Origin: Flavobacterium sp.
GTDB taxonomy: Bacteria > Bacteroidota > Bacteroidia > Flavobacteriales > Flavobacteriaceae
Direction of reading: 5' to 3'
DNA: 27,667 nt
Assembly: GCA_030682755.1 (NCBI GenBank)
Contig: JAUXNR010000787.1
Location: 1 to 27,667, forward strand
This document shows, in pieces, positions 11,301 through 18,994 of this stretch. The notes under the pieces were generated by a model that had not been told where the DNA came from, made no database searches, and worked only from the letters and a program-made list of their open reading frames with translations. The translations under genes and the position numbers were made by a program. The stretch's first letter is position 1. Each line of letters opens with the position of its first letter.

Positions 11301-11738
11301 ATGATGTTTGAAATCATTAAGTCTAAAAATGGGATTCAAATTAACCAAGAAATGCAAGGCGTAATTAGTCACCCACAAGCTTTTGAAGGTGTGCTATTCA
11401 GTCAATTATTTGATGGTGAAGAGTCTGAACTGCAAAAATTATTACGCAGAGATGACGATGAGTGGCCTAGCAAATTTGTAAATGAAATACGTTTACTCAA
11501 ACGCTCTGATTATAAAGAGTTGATGAGTCCTAATGATTTTGGTTTTAAAGAAACGGTGATTAACTTGCCGATTGTCATGGCGATTAGAAGTTTAATTGGT
11601 GAGCAGCAAGACTTATTGGATGATGAGAACAATTATCTAGAAATAAAAAAAATAAAGAACTTTGACCAAGATTGGTTTGCTTCTGCTTTTGATAAAACAA
11701 TTGCTAGAGCAATCACCAAAGGCTATGTTCAGTTATAA
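8325..11738 (+). CDS. druH: Druantia type III protein DruH
   Basis: This is a large 1137-residue protein of unknown biochemistry. It is assigned from its size, its place directly upstream of a DruE-like helicase, and its N-terminus, where WWQREYDG (about residue 72) and SQGGLPLKLI look like the family. I see no ATPase or nuclease motif. The middle (about 430-850) is rich in beta-strand sequence and may be a run of beta-sandwich modules. The last 300 residues look helical. In type III Druantia, druH and druE together give phage resistance and the mechanism is unsolved. It ends 23 bp before druE and is clearly in the same transcript. The purine-rich AAAAAAGAAA leader before the ATG is a weak ribosome site. 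Confidence 0.75.
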   Translation: MNLSQWKKNFLEKNSRSELSGAPMYAYKVTSDEFLDLKACLIENVSIYTAHYDINYIFKISSDFPQLFVLYAAIWWQREYDGSGMAWEPIFNSVGIKSSELNSNIRSEAIEKGFQLWNLNLNNDIGNLKFIGNIASQGGLPLKLIATGHGNLNRLLNRVLKDVVNLAFPDYQSVNGIIESHKNELPRSYRQKEIFSLLAEIIITFLRLKTDAKLDSASNAIEKLNQYEAQWRERFPLPMDDENAKGVLERFIQDGIKIKAEKAKFSLILERYIDVVDNKVKVISQLNLPKQNIDEDSIKKCFGLDDDFLTRVVTLVISNHQRSHEITIRRLAGQGNYKFDFETIPRFRDAHNEHFATLKNANNDIKTLELLGGFELSQDAPWIFDASDEIDQYKFLKVGAGKFKATKLFVVVPSNFSINEPIEHKYDVEGLSDKACYLVDKEVTFTSHGDHYNIRPKCENILDEEFALLGERIWDVFQSPTVAYRGTPQSVKFINQSPTLRNQVLVNAVCRNLNNQNLNNQLSTYGPMDVAVKESTNIVWASKIVVLPKKANIKISPSQETSGGNIRLENYQISNLKCISENVQINVSQNGGSCSIDCNYVGTNTPDEYVEFELFWQSNPKSAIIKVPFPSLGVLAFDATGKRISHKGSLSLQQLYGIRIVTFLQQSNYVEIELALKDTGYVQVDPITRRVKRNQANTRLEISLIDFRDEIINLLYSVDQLDSKVEFRVKVPGAKDFVLVVKKYDVELAYEKNSHTFMINPAQLRNYDNLQISKCEVKATRIDDIKADVIDLEQKDSEGVFNGVWQFPFQNYTSGCWMIHPSQSSSIQFRPMMLPLEQEVAEISYGEDLHLKDVLIIADNAERALSINAVIHNMCEDLNHKDWGHVEYLAINLGHLNLTSLDLWRLFSKKPKAMASMALRDSKLPEQFIQRFASELPFLWEFVSLENWLDAAFYLKKQVYQKYADEAFAQQYFEYLLINKLNTLLVNHPSLNMMFEIIKSKNGIQINQEMQGVISHPQAFEGVLFSQLFDGEESELQKLLRRDDDEWPSKFVNEIRLLKRSDYKELMSPNDFGFKETVINLPIVMAIRSLIGEQQDLLDDENNYLEIKKIKNFDQDWFASAFDKTIARAITKGYVQL

Positions 11739-11750
11739 AAATTATAAAAA

Positions 11751-11755
11751 AAGGA
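11751..11755 (+). promoter_or_regulatory. Shine-Dalgarno for druE
   Basis: AAGGA is followed by a 6-bp spacer and the ATG at 11762. An adjacent in-frame TTG at 11759 would leave only 3 bp, so the ATG is preferred. Confidence 0.65.
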
Positions 11756-11761
11756 CATTTG

Positions 11762-14700
11762 ATGCAGACTAAGTATTTCAGGGGTTTATTAAACGACTTA
11801 TCCCAACGCACTACATCGGGTGTGATGAGTTGGTTAAATGTAAGTAATCTACCTTTAAGGCAGCACCTTTTTGAGCTTTTTAATCAACCTTATGGTGATG
11901 AAGGTAGCTTTATAGCAAAACCGACATTTGAGCCTGTATTTAGCTGGCGCCCTTGCAACCAGACTATGGGAGATTTAAGTAATAATTTATTATCTAAATC
12001 CTTAATTGAGGCTCTTGATAAACCCTATATCACTGAAGAAAAGCTAAAGGAATCTGAAAAGAATAAAACAAAACCAGAAGACTATCGCTTTGCAAAAGAC
12101 ATCAAACCTTACCAACATCAATTAGAGTCTTGGCAAGTACTTAATGCTAAAACACCAAAATCTTTGGTCGTTACAAGTGGCACAGGCTCAGGAAAAACTG
12201 AATGTTTCATGATTCCTATTCTAGATGGTCTTGTGCGGGAATATGAAGAAAATAAAGCGCCATTAGAAGGGGTTCAGGCATTATTTTTATACCCGCTCAA
12301 TGCACTTATTAATAGTCAAAAGGATCGACTACTAGCTTGGACTGGCAATTTTGAGCGTAATGTAAGATTTTGCCTTTACAACGGAAATACACCAACAGAA
12401 GCAGAGAGAGGCGGCAATAAAAACTTATCAGAGGTTGCTGATAGAAAGACGCTTAGAGCCTCACCGCCTCCAATTCTAGTCACTAATGCGACAATGCTTG
12501 AATATATGCTTGTTCGCAATGATGACCAACCCATTATTGCAAAGTCAAAAGGCAAGCTTAAATGGATTGTTCTTGATGAAGCACACTCCTATGTCGGTTC
12601 TCAAGCTGCTGAACTATCTCTATTAATTAGACGTGTAATACATGCCTTTGAAGTGGACCCAAATGATGTAAGGTTTATTGCCACATCAGCGACTATAGGA
12701 GACCCTCAGGGCGAAGCTGGTCAAGCATTGCGTCAGTTCTTAGCCGATGTTGGAGGAATTGATGTCAGCCAAGTTGAATTACGTTATGGTGTACGCGAAG
12801 TGCCCCCAATAGCAGAACCAAAAAATTCAATAACTCAAAAAATAACGGAGCTAGAAAGTTTAGGTAACGAAGAAGTGCTTTATGACGCACTGTTAAAGAA
12901 CCCAACAGCTTATAAGCTTCGAAAATTGTTTGCACCTTCTGACAAAAGTCAAAGTACATCAACAACTAGAACTTTAAATATTGATGATGTTTGTGCTGAG
13001 TTATATGGGAAAAAGGAATCGTACTCGGTTGAAGAACAGACTAACGCTCTCAAGTGGCTAGATGTTTTAGCAACGGCTAAAAACATAAAACAAATAGCCT
13101 ACCTACCCTTAAGAGCACATATCTATCATCAAACCATGACGGGGATTTGGGCTTGCGCAGATCCTAACTGTTCAGATAAGCATCAACATAGCCCAAAATT
13201 GTTAGATAAAGCTTGGCCTTATGGACAAGTGTATTTATCACCAAGGAATCATTGCCTTTGTGGGGCGCCTGTTTATGAATTGATTTTCTGTGATGATTGT
13301 GGCGAAGTGTTTTTAAATGCTCAAGAAAATAGTATTGATATATCACCTTATCAGGATGACACAAGTATTGATGAGTTTGAACTTGAAAGGGAAACTGAAG
13401 AAGATGAAGATGATTCTTTACCAAATAAGACAACTTACACTCGATTATTAATTACCAATAGAACATTTGATCAAGCTAACACAGCGCTTGAAACAATAGA
13501 TAAGTCCACGAATAGATACTGTGAACCAAGCCATCCAAATGCACTATCTTTGGAAATTACGCCTGCATCTGACATTTTGGAGTGTCCGTCATGTGGTGTT
13601 ACATTAAATGGTAAGCAAAATAAAATTAAACATGGCCGTGTCGGAACGCCTTATCTATTGGGCGGGATATTACCTACATTACTGGAATATGCGCCAGATG
13701 GACAGGATGACCCAAAGAACAAACCTTATAGAGGCCGTCGCTTACTAACATTTAATGATAGCCGCCAAGGCACTGCGAGAATTGCAACAAAGCTTCAACA
13801 GGATGCAGAGAGAGCGAAAGTCCGTAGCTGGATATATCATCAAGTTAATCAAATTAGTAAAAGTGCTGATGAAAACCCAAAAATATCTGAGTTGAAGGCT
13901 TTAATACTGATAGCTCCACAAGAAGCAAAATCATTCTTACAAACGCAGTTAAATGAAGCCATTTCAAAAGCACAGCCAGCAATAACTACAATGTCTTTTA
14001 ATGACTTAAAAAGAGGTATTTGTAACCAAGGGGCTGAGTTTGAAAGAGTCCATCAAATTTATAAGAACTATGCCTCAAGCACCTTTAGCAGCTCAGAAGG
14101 TGCCGATAAAGTAGCAGAAATGTTGATTTTTCGGGAACTGGCACGTCGACCGAAAAAGAGTAACAACTTAGAAACCTTAGGTTTAATTTCATTAAATTAT
14201 CCTGCAATTCAAAAAGTAGATTCTGTTCCAGATAAATGGAGCGAATTTGGTTTAACAATCAAGGATTGGCATGATTTCTTAAAAATCTGTATGGATTATT
14301 TTGTTCGTGCAGGTAGCTCGCTAGATTTGAACGGTAAAGAATGGCGGAATTGGTTGTCTATTCAGCTACCTAATTCGTGGCTATGTTCTGCCAAAGAAGA
14401 ACCAAAAAAAGGCCAAAGACCTTGGCCAACGGTTAAAAGATCAAATTCTAGAAGTATTTTAGTCTCACTTTTATCAGTCGTCACCAATGCCGACAGTAAA
14501 ACCGAATACGGTGAAGATATTATTGATGCCATATTAAAAAAAGCTTGGGACGATCTTACTAAATATGACCTACTTCAAAACTCTGCTGGGGGGTATAACC
14601 TTAAATTAGATTCTATATATTTTGCTGTCCCTAAACAGCTATGGGTATGTCCTTATACTAGAAAATTTCTAGATGTAACGCTAAATGGCTTTAGCCCATA

Positions 14701-17700
14701 CACGCCGATTAAAAATCGGTCTCGAATAAAATGTGTGTCAATTGAAGCTCCCGCATTTCCAAAAGAATTTGATTTATCCTCCGACTCATTTACCAATACA
14801 GCAAGAAATTGGATCCTAAACTCGGATAAAATCAATGAATTAAGGCAAGATGCATTGTGGTCAACTTACACGGATCAAGTATTAGAAAGTGCGCCATTTT
14901 ATAAAACTGCAGAGCACTCTGCACAACAAAAATCCAAAACATTAGCCAAATATGAGCGTGAATTTAAGTCGGGTGACTTAAATATTTTGTCATGCTCAAC
15001 TACCATGGAAATGGGGATTGATATTGGTGGCATTCAGCTGGTTGCAATGAATAATGTACCACCACACCCAGCGAATTATCTTCAACGCGCAGGGCGAGCT
15101 GGACGACGTGCAGAGACAAAGTCAGCAGCAGTCACTTTATGTAAGGCCAACCCTCATGATCAACATGTATTTAAAAATACTAGCTGGGCATTTGGAAATA
15201 AATTTCCCACCCCTAAAGTATCGCTATCGAGTGAGTTGATTATTCAACGTCATATTAACTCTTACTTACTAGGAGTATTTCTAAGTACTTACCAAACTGA
15301 CAATCCATTAAAGTTAACTACAGGCGAGTTTTTTATTGGTGAAGAAGGCCCATGGAAAACATTTATAGGTAACCTAAATAAATATTCAAAAAACGCACCA
15401 GGATTTGAAAAAGCAATTAAGCAGCTGATTAAAAACTCACCTTATGAACATAAATCATTCGACTTGTTTTTAACTGCATCCACAGAAATGATAGAGCGCG
15501 TCAGAGGGGCGTGGCATCAAGAATGGGATGCTCTAGTAGAAGAGCAAATAAGATTGCAAGCAAGCGCTAATGACCCCGCAGTAAAAGCATTGGAATATCG
15601 TAAAGAAAGACATAAGGGTGAGTATTTATTACGTGATCTAGCAAATTATGGCTTTTTACCTGGATATGGGTTCCCAACTTCATTGGTGACTTTTAATAAT
15701 CTAAAAGTTGAATCAAAGCTTGATGGAAATGGTAAACAGCGTGAAGATAATCGTCGATTCCGTGCGGAGCTGCCAACCAGAGACATGGTAACGGCATTAC
15801 GTGAATATGCGCCAGGCTCTGATCTTGTGATTGACGGCGCCGTATACAAATCAGCTGGGATTACCCTCAACTGGCATGTTCCTGCTAGTGAACAGCAGGC
15901 CAAAAATGAACTGCAATTGATGAAATTTTTTTGGAAATGCAATAAATGTGGCGCATCAGGAGTTACTGGCGCACTGATTAATGCATCAAAATGTAACCAA
16001 TGTCATGAACCAATAGAAGCAAAATATATAACTGAATATATAGAGCCTGCAGGATTCGCGGTTGATTTTTATGAACCAGTTACAAATGACATTACTAAAC
16101 AAAAATTTATTAAGCCTGAAATCCCTACATTATCTGTAATTGGTCACTGGTCCCCTCTTAAAAATCCCCATTTAGGGCAATACCGCACAAGTGATTCTGG
16201 GAAAATGTTTTACCAATCTAAGGGAGAAAATGGCAAGGGATATGCGTTATGTTTAACCTGTGGCCGTGCTGAACCCATGACTAAGGACAATGAATATCCA
16301 GATAAATTAAACCCTAAAAAAGAACATAACAGACTGATTGCTAAGAAGGATAGTAAAAGATGCTCAGGTAGTGACAATGCTTGGTCGATTAAACCATCAA
16401 TAAGTTTTGGGTTTGAAACATTCACGGATATTCTTGAGATTCAGTTAAAAGACCTTAATGGAAATTGGCTAAGCAACGCAACAATCGCTATAACGCTTTC
16501 TGTAGCAATGCGTAATGCACTTGCTTCTCAATTAGGTATTCAATCATCTGAATTGGGCGCTACTGTGCAAGAGGTTAAAGCGGAAGATGGAAAGTATGTT
16601 CAAGCAATTTATATTTTCGATGAAAATAATGCCGGTTATACAACAAACTCTGAACATCTACTTGGCAATTTGTTTGAAAAAACTTTAGAGCAGTTAAATT
16701 GCATTCGTGAATGTGATAGCGCTTGTCCTTCCTGTCTATTAGATTTTGAACATCGACATGAGTTTGATAAATTAAATCGCCTTGAAGCAAAAACTTTTCT
16801 AACTCGCGAATGGTTGGACGCTTTAGTAATCCCAGAAGAGTTTAGTTATTTTGGAAATACTTCAGAAATTGAACCCAAGACACTGACCGAGGCAATATTT
16901 CTTTTAAGTAAGAGTTCAAATGCAGTATCTACTCAGCTTTACTTAGGAAGCAATACTCAAGACGCCGATTTTGCAATGTCAGACTTTAGATATCTGGCAT
17001 ACGACTTGGCTGGCATAGGTAAAAAGGTAAATATCGTTATTAAGGAAAGTGCGTTAAAACACTATCATGAAGATGATGTAATCACTTTACGTAGTTTATT
17101 CGATCACGACAATATTAACCTATCTGCCATTGATGAACTTCCAAAATCGAATGGTGGCAATATCATTGCGGAAGTGACGCTGAATAATGGAGAGCATTAC
17201 GTTTGGGGATTTGCTGATAGCGAATTTATGACAGCTAATGCTATATGGGGTAAATCAAACACCATTATTAAAGGTCAATTAAAAAATGTGCCCAGCACAA
17301 ATGCTAAACCAATAGAAAAATCTCAGTTACAAACACCAAAAATCATACAAGGCGACAAAGAAATTGCCGTTCACCACGAACTAGATGGCACATTAAATGG
17401 ATTCGGTGCACGTTTCTGGATGCTAGTTGAACAGTCTCATAGTGAGATTACTCAGCAGTTATCATCACAGGAAGTTACTTCAATTGAGTATAGCGATAAA
17501 TATATTTTCACACCATTAGCCTTAGCATTAATCAAAGAAATTGTTATTGGGTTACGTGAGCATGTTGGCATTGACTATTGGAAATCTGTTTCGCTAACTG
17601 TTCAAACATTAGAAAAACGTAACTATAGTGATTATAAAGGACTGTCAGGACTAATCTACTCTGAATGGTTGAACTCCCAAGAGCGCAATCAAATTCTTGT

Positions 17701-17986
17701 AGAGATATTCAATCAAGTAGGCGTAAAAGCCGCTGTACAAGCGACAAATCAACATAGCAGAGCGTTAAATATTCATTTTAAAAATCAAAAGACAATTACG
17801 ATTAGATTAGATCAAGGTGTTTCATATTGGAAAGTACAAAATAGGAATACTTACGCCAGATCAGAAACTAATTATTTTAATTTTGACGCGGACATAAACG
17901 ACCAAGCAAAGAGTATTCTTAAACTTCAAGATATTTTGGTGCAAGGTTCAAATGCACCTACGGAGCTATTTTTAAAATTACGATAA
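11762..17986 (+). CDS. druE: Druantia helicase DruE: giant DEAH helicase with DUF1998
   Basis: This is an SF2 helicase of 2074 residues, the shared core protein of Druantia anti-phage systems. Walker A TSGTGSGKT is at residues 138-146, DEAH (VLDEAHSYVG) at 272-275 and motif III ATSAT near 308. A long insertion with several Cys pairs follows (FCDDCGE, ECPSCG), likely zinc-binding. The second RecA lobe carries MEMGIDIGG and motif VI QRAGRAGRR near 1107-1115. A further zinc ribbon KCNKCG lies near 1390, and the DUF1998 signature CDSACPSCL near 1650. About 400 further residues form a C-terminal extension of unknown role. The length fits DruE and far exceeds ordinary MrfA-type helicases. It closes the same-strand defence cluster. 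No clear terminator hairpin follows. Confidence 0.82.
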   Translation: MQTKYFRGLLNDLSQRTTSGVMSWLNVSNLPLRQHLFELFNQPYGDEGSFIAKPTFEPVFSWRPCNQTMGDLSNNLLSKSLIEALDKPYITEEKLKESEKNKTKPEDYRFAKDIKPYQHQLESWQVLNAKTPKSLVVTSGTGSGKTECFMIPILDGLVREYEENKAPLEGVQALFLYPLNALINSQKDRLLAWTGNFERNVRFCLYNGNTPTEAERGGNKNLSEVADRKTLRASPPPILVTNATMLEYMLVRNDDQPIIAKSKGKLKWIVLDEAHSYVGSQAAELSLLIRRVIHAFEVDPNDVRFIATSATIGDPQGEAGQALRQFLADVGGIDVSQVELRYGVREVPPIAEPKNSITQKITELESLGNEEVLYDALLKNPTAYKLRKLFAPSDKSQSTSTTRTLNIDDVCAELYGKKESYSVEEQTNALKWLDVLATAKNIKQIAYLPLRAHIYHQTMTGIWACADPNCSDKHQHSPKLLDKAWPYGQVYLSPRNHCLCGAPVYELIFCDDCGEVFLNAQENSIDISPYQDDTSIDEFELERETEEDEDDSLPNKTTYTRLLITNRTFDQANTALETIDKSTNRYCEPSHPNALSLEITPASDILECPSCGVTLNGKQNKIKHGRVGTPYLLGGILPTLLEYAPDGQDDPKNKPYRGRRLLTFNDSRQGTARIATKLQQDAERAKVRSWIYHQVNQISKSADENPKISELKALILIAPQEAKSFLQTQLNEAISKAQPAITTMSFNDLKRGICNQGAEFERVHQIYKNYASSTFSSSEGADKVAEMLIFRELARRPKKSNNLETLGLISLNYPAIQKVDSVPDKWSEFGLTIKDWHDFLKICMDYFVRAGSSLDLNGKEWRNWLSIQLPNSWLCSAKEEPKKGQRPWPTVKRSNSRSILVSLLSVVTNADSKTEYGEDIIDAILKKAWDDLTKYDLLQNSAGGYNLKLDSIYFAVPKQLWVCPYTRKFLDVTLNGFSPYTPIKNRSRIKCVSIEAPAFPKEFDLSSDSFTNTARNWILNSDKINELRQDALWSTYTDQVLESAPFYKTAEHSAQQKSKTLAKYEREFKSGDLNILSCSTTMEMGIDIGGIQLVAMNNVPPHPANYLQRAGRAGRRAETKSAAVTLCKANPHDQHVFKNTSWAFGNKFPTPKVSLSSELIIQRHINSYLLGVFLSTYQTDNPLKLTTGEFFIGEEGPWKTFIGNLNKYSKNAPGFEKAIKQLIKNSPYEHKSFDLFLTASTEMIERVRGAWHQEWDALVEEQIRLQASANDPAVKALEYRKERHKGEYLLRDLANYGFLPGYGFPTSLVTFNNLKVESKLDGNGKQREDNRRFRAELPTRDMVTALREYAPGSDLVIDGAVYKSAGITLNWHVPASEQQAKNELQLMKFFWKCNKCGASGVTGALINASKCNQCHEPIEAKYITEYIEPAGFAVDFYEPVTNDITKQKFIKPEIPTLSVIGHWSPLKNPHLGQYRTSDSGKMFYQSKGENGKGYALCLTCGRAEPMTKDNEYPDKLNPKKEHNRLIAKKDSKRCSGSDNAWSIKPSISFGFETFTDILEIQLKDLNGNWLSNATIAITLSVAMRNALASQLGIQSSELGATVQEVKAEDGKYVQAIYIFDENNAGYTTNSEHLLGNLFEKTLEQLNCIRECDSACPSCLLDFEHRHEFDKLNRLEAKTFLTREWLDALVIPEEFSYFGNTSEIEPKTLTEAIFLLSKSSNAVSTQLYLGSNTQDADFAMSDFRYLAYDLAGIGKKVNIVIKESALKHYHEDDVITLRSLFDHDNINLSAIDELPKSNGGNIIAEVTLNNGEHYVWGFADSEFMTANAIWGKSNTIIKGQLKNVPSTNAKPIEKSQLQTPKIIQGDKEIAVHHELDGTLNGFGARFWMLVEQSHSEITQQLSSQEVTSIEYSDKYIFTPLALALIKEIVIGLREHVGIDYWKSVSLTVQTLEKRNYSDYKGLSGLIYSEWLNSQERNQILVEIFNQVGVKAAVQATNQHSRALNIHFKNQKTITIRLDQGVSYWKVQNRNTYARSETNYFNFDADINDQAKSILKLQDILVQGSNAPTELFLKLR

Positions 17987-18195
17987 ATGTAACAACTATT
18001 ACGATTAGTTTGATTAAAATAATAATTACCGCGCCTCTTGATGTTTACTCGAAAAAGTGAAGACAGCTAGCCGAGTTCAAGTAGGTCAGGAGGCAATTAG
18101 CATTAAAGCTAACAGCTACAATTAAATAACTGCGTTTAATAAAAATATAAAAAAAGGATTCGGTAATGATAGACAGGCTGTTACTAAAAAACCAA
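17987..18195. other. Non-coding stretch after druE
   Basis: I see no gene here. It holds a short hairpin-like repeat (TTAGC at 18097-18101 and GCTAA at 18108-18112) without a T-run, so it is not a convincing terminator. The right end probably still contains decayed IS66 sequence. No tRNA end or clear attachment repeat was found. Confidence 0.5.
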
Positions 18196-18396
18196 TCAAT
18201 GAATTACCGACAAGACATGGCGCAAATACGCTTCGGGATTGATGTCGTTGATTTTAGCTAATCCAATCAAGCAATACATCGGCGCGCCATGCTTGCCACC
18301 CAAGTCAGAATTGACAGAACCAAGCAACAGGTAGTTCTCACGCCCTATAGCATTACTTCGCGAATCTAAATTTGTAACACAAAATTCTATTAACAA
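18196..18396 (-). pseudogene. IS66-family transposase remnant (C-terminal end)
   Basis: Read on the minus strand, this gives NAIGRENYLLLGS, then LIGLAKINDINPEAYLRHVL. These match the conserved C-terminus of IS66 transposases (IAIGRKNWLFAGS, LIETAKLNGIDPEAYL). Only about 60 codons remain. The catalytic DDE region is absent, the expected ADHPINR-type ending is replaced by a stop, and no terminal inverted repeat is visible. The ATG at 18396 is not a true start. This is a decayed insertion sequence between the defence cluster and the integrase module, which shows past transposition at this junction. Confidence 0.8.
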
Positions 18397-18407
18397 TCCA
18401 ACAACCT

Positions 18408-18638
18408 TTAAGTTTCATCATCAGGACAATACTCAGCAATCTCATCTAACTTACAATCAAAAAACTTGCATAACTTATCCAAGCTGTCAGTCACAGTGCT
18501 GTAGCCCTTCTGATTTATCATCTTAGAAAGCGTCACTCTATTAATTCCTGTTGCTTCAGTAATTTCAGCCATCGTGATTCTTCTATTCTCACGAAACTGC
18601 TTTTCAGAAATCATTTTTTGTAAATAAAAACGTATCAT
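18408..18638 (-). CDS. Small Xre/Cro-type HTH regulator
   Basis: A 76-residue DNA-binding protein made up almost entirely of a Cro/C1 helix-turn-helix. Helix MAEITEATGI is followed by recognition helix NRVTLSKMIN, then SLDKLCKFFDCKLDEIAEY, which matches the usual end of this small-repressor family. It is transcribed divergently from the excisionase-like and integrase genes, with a palindromic, very AT-rich region between them. It is therefore the likely repressor of that operon and of itself. No Shine-Dalgarno is visible before the ATG at 18638 or the in-frame ATG eight codons later, so the exact start is open. Confidence 0.85.
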   Translation of the reverse strand: MIRFYLQKMISEKQFRENRRITMAEITEATGINRVTLSKMINQKGYSTVTDSLDKLCKFFDCKLDEIAEYCPDDET

Positions 18639-18659
18639 TGTTAATTTATATAAATATAT

Positions 18660-18675
18660 GTAAATATATATTTAC
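18660..18675. promoter_or_regulatory. Perfect 16-bp palindrome, likely repressor operator
   Basis: GTAAATATATATTTAC is its own reverse complement. It overlaps the proposed -35 element of the excisionase-integrase promoter and lies 22 bp upstream of the Xre start on the other strand. A related half site (ATATATG followed by TTTAC) recurs near 18697-18709. Binding by the adjacent Xre protein is inferred. Confidence 0.55.
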
Positions 18676-18699
18676 CTTAATTGTCCTTATGTGTTAATA
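18671..18699 (+). promoter_or_regulatory. Candidate sigma-70 promoter of the xis-int operon
   Basis: A -35-like TTTACC (18671-18676) and a -10-like TTAATA (18694-18699) are separated by 17 bp. Transcription would begin near 18706, giving a leader of about 55 bases. Neither box is perfect and the region is AT-rich, so chance matches are possible. Confidence 0.35.
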
Positions 18700-18748
18700 T
18701 ATGTTTACATTAGTTAATTTTAACTTCCTAATGTTGTTTAATATATAC

Positions 18749-18754
18749 AAGGAG
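18749..18754 (+). promoter_or_regulatory. Shine-Dalgarno that decides the excisionase-like start
   Basis: AAGGAG lies 6 bp before a GTG at 18761. The longer frame from the ATG at 18701 has no ribosome site and runs through the promoter region, so the GTG is preferred. Confidence 0.7.
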
Positions 18755-18760
18755 ACAGTT

Positions 18761-18994
18761 GTGAGCAATACATTTTTAACCACCGATCAACTCGCTGAAC
18801 GTATTCAATACGATGCGCGCACCATTCGTGAACAGCTTAAAGATAGCGTTCTAATCGAGGGGATACATTATGTGCGCCCATTCGGACGCAGAAAAATTCT
18901 ATACATCTGGGAGAAAATTGAAACAGATATCTTAAATGCTAAGAACCTAGCTTTCGCTATCCCAATGGCAAATGGAGGTGTTTGCAATGGCTAG
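18761..18994 (+). CDS. Excisionase-like small HTH protein
   Basis: A 77-residue protein of the winged-helix, AlpA/Xis-like type. FLTTDQLAERIQYDARTIRE is a MerR-like helix-turn-helix, followed by the wing YVRPFGRRKILYIWEKI. Such proteins usually sit directly before a tyrosine integrase and steer it towards excision or control its expression. It overlaps the integrase start by 8 bp, so the two are co-translated. The function is inferred from fold and position; the sequence is too short to separate an excisionase from a regulator. Confidence 0.7.
   Translation: MSNTFLTTDQLAERIQYDARTIREQLKDSVLIEGIHYVRPFGRRKILYIWEKIETDILNAKNLAFAIPMANGGVCNG
18974..18978 (+). promoter_or_regulatory. Shine-Dalgarno for the integrase
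   Basis: GGAGG lies 8 bp before the ATG at 18987 and inside the end of the excisionase-like gene. It overlaps the alternative ATG at 18972, so 18987 is the real start. Confidence 0.75.

Noticed and set aside
8325..17986. DISARM or a lone MrfA-type helicase as the identity of the large DUF1998 helicase locus
   Set aside because: No separate DrmB/DrmC proteins or DISARM methylase are present, and the helicase is far longer than MrfA; the two-gene layout fits Druantia type III better.
18097..18112. Small hairpin TTAGC/GCTAA after druE as a terminator
   Set aside because: A five-pair AT-rich stem with no following T-run.
18160..18210. Inverted repeat TCGGTAAT (18160-18167) / ATTACCGA (18203-18210)
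   Set aside because: Only 8 bp with a 35-bp spacer, no T-run, and within decayed IS66 sequence; it could be chance and is not a convincing terminator or IS end.
18701..18760. ATG at 18701 as start of the excisionase-like gene
   Set aside because: It lacks a ribosome site, lies in the promoter region and adds a non-conserved hydrophobic tail; the GTG at 18761 has a strong AAGGAG.
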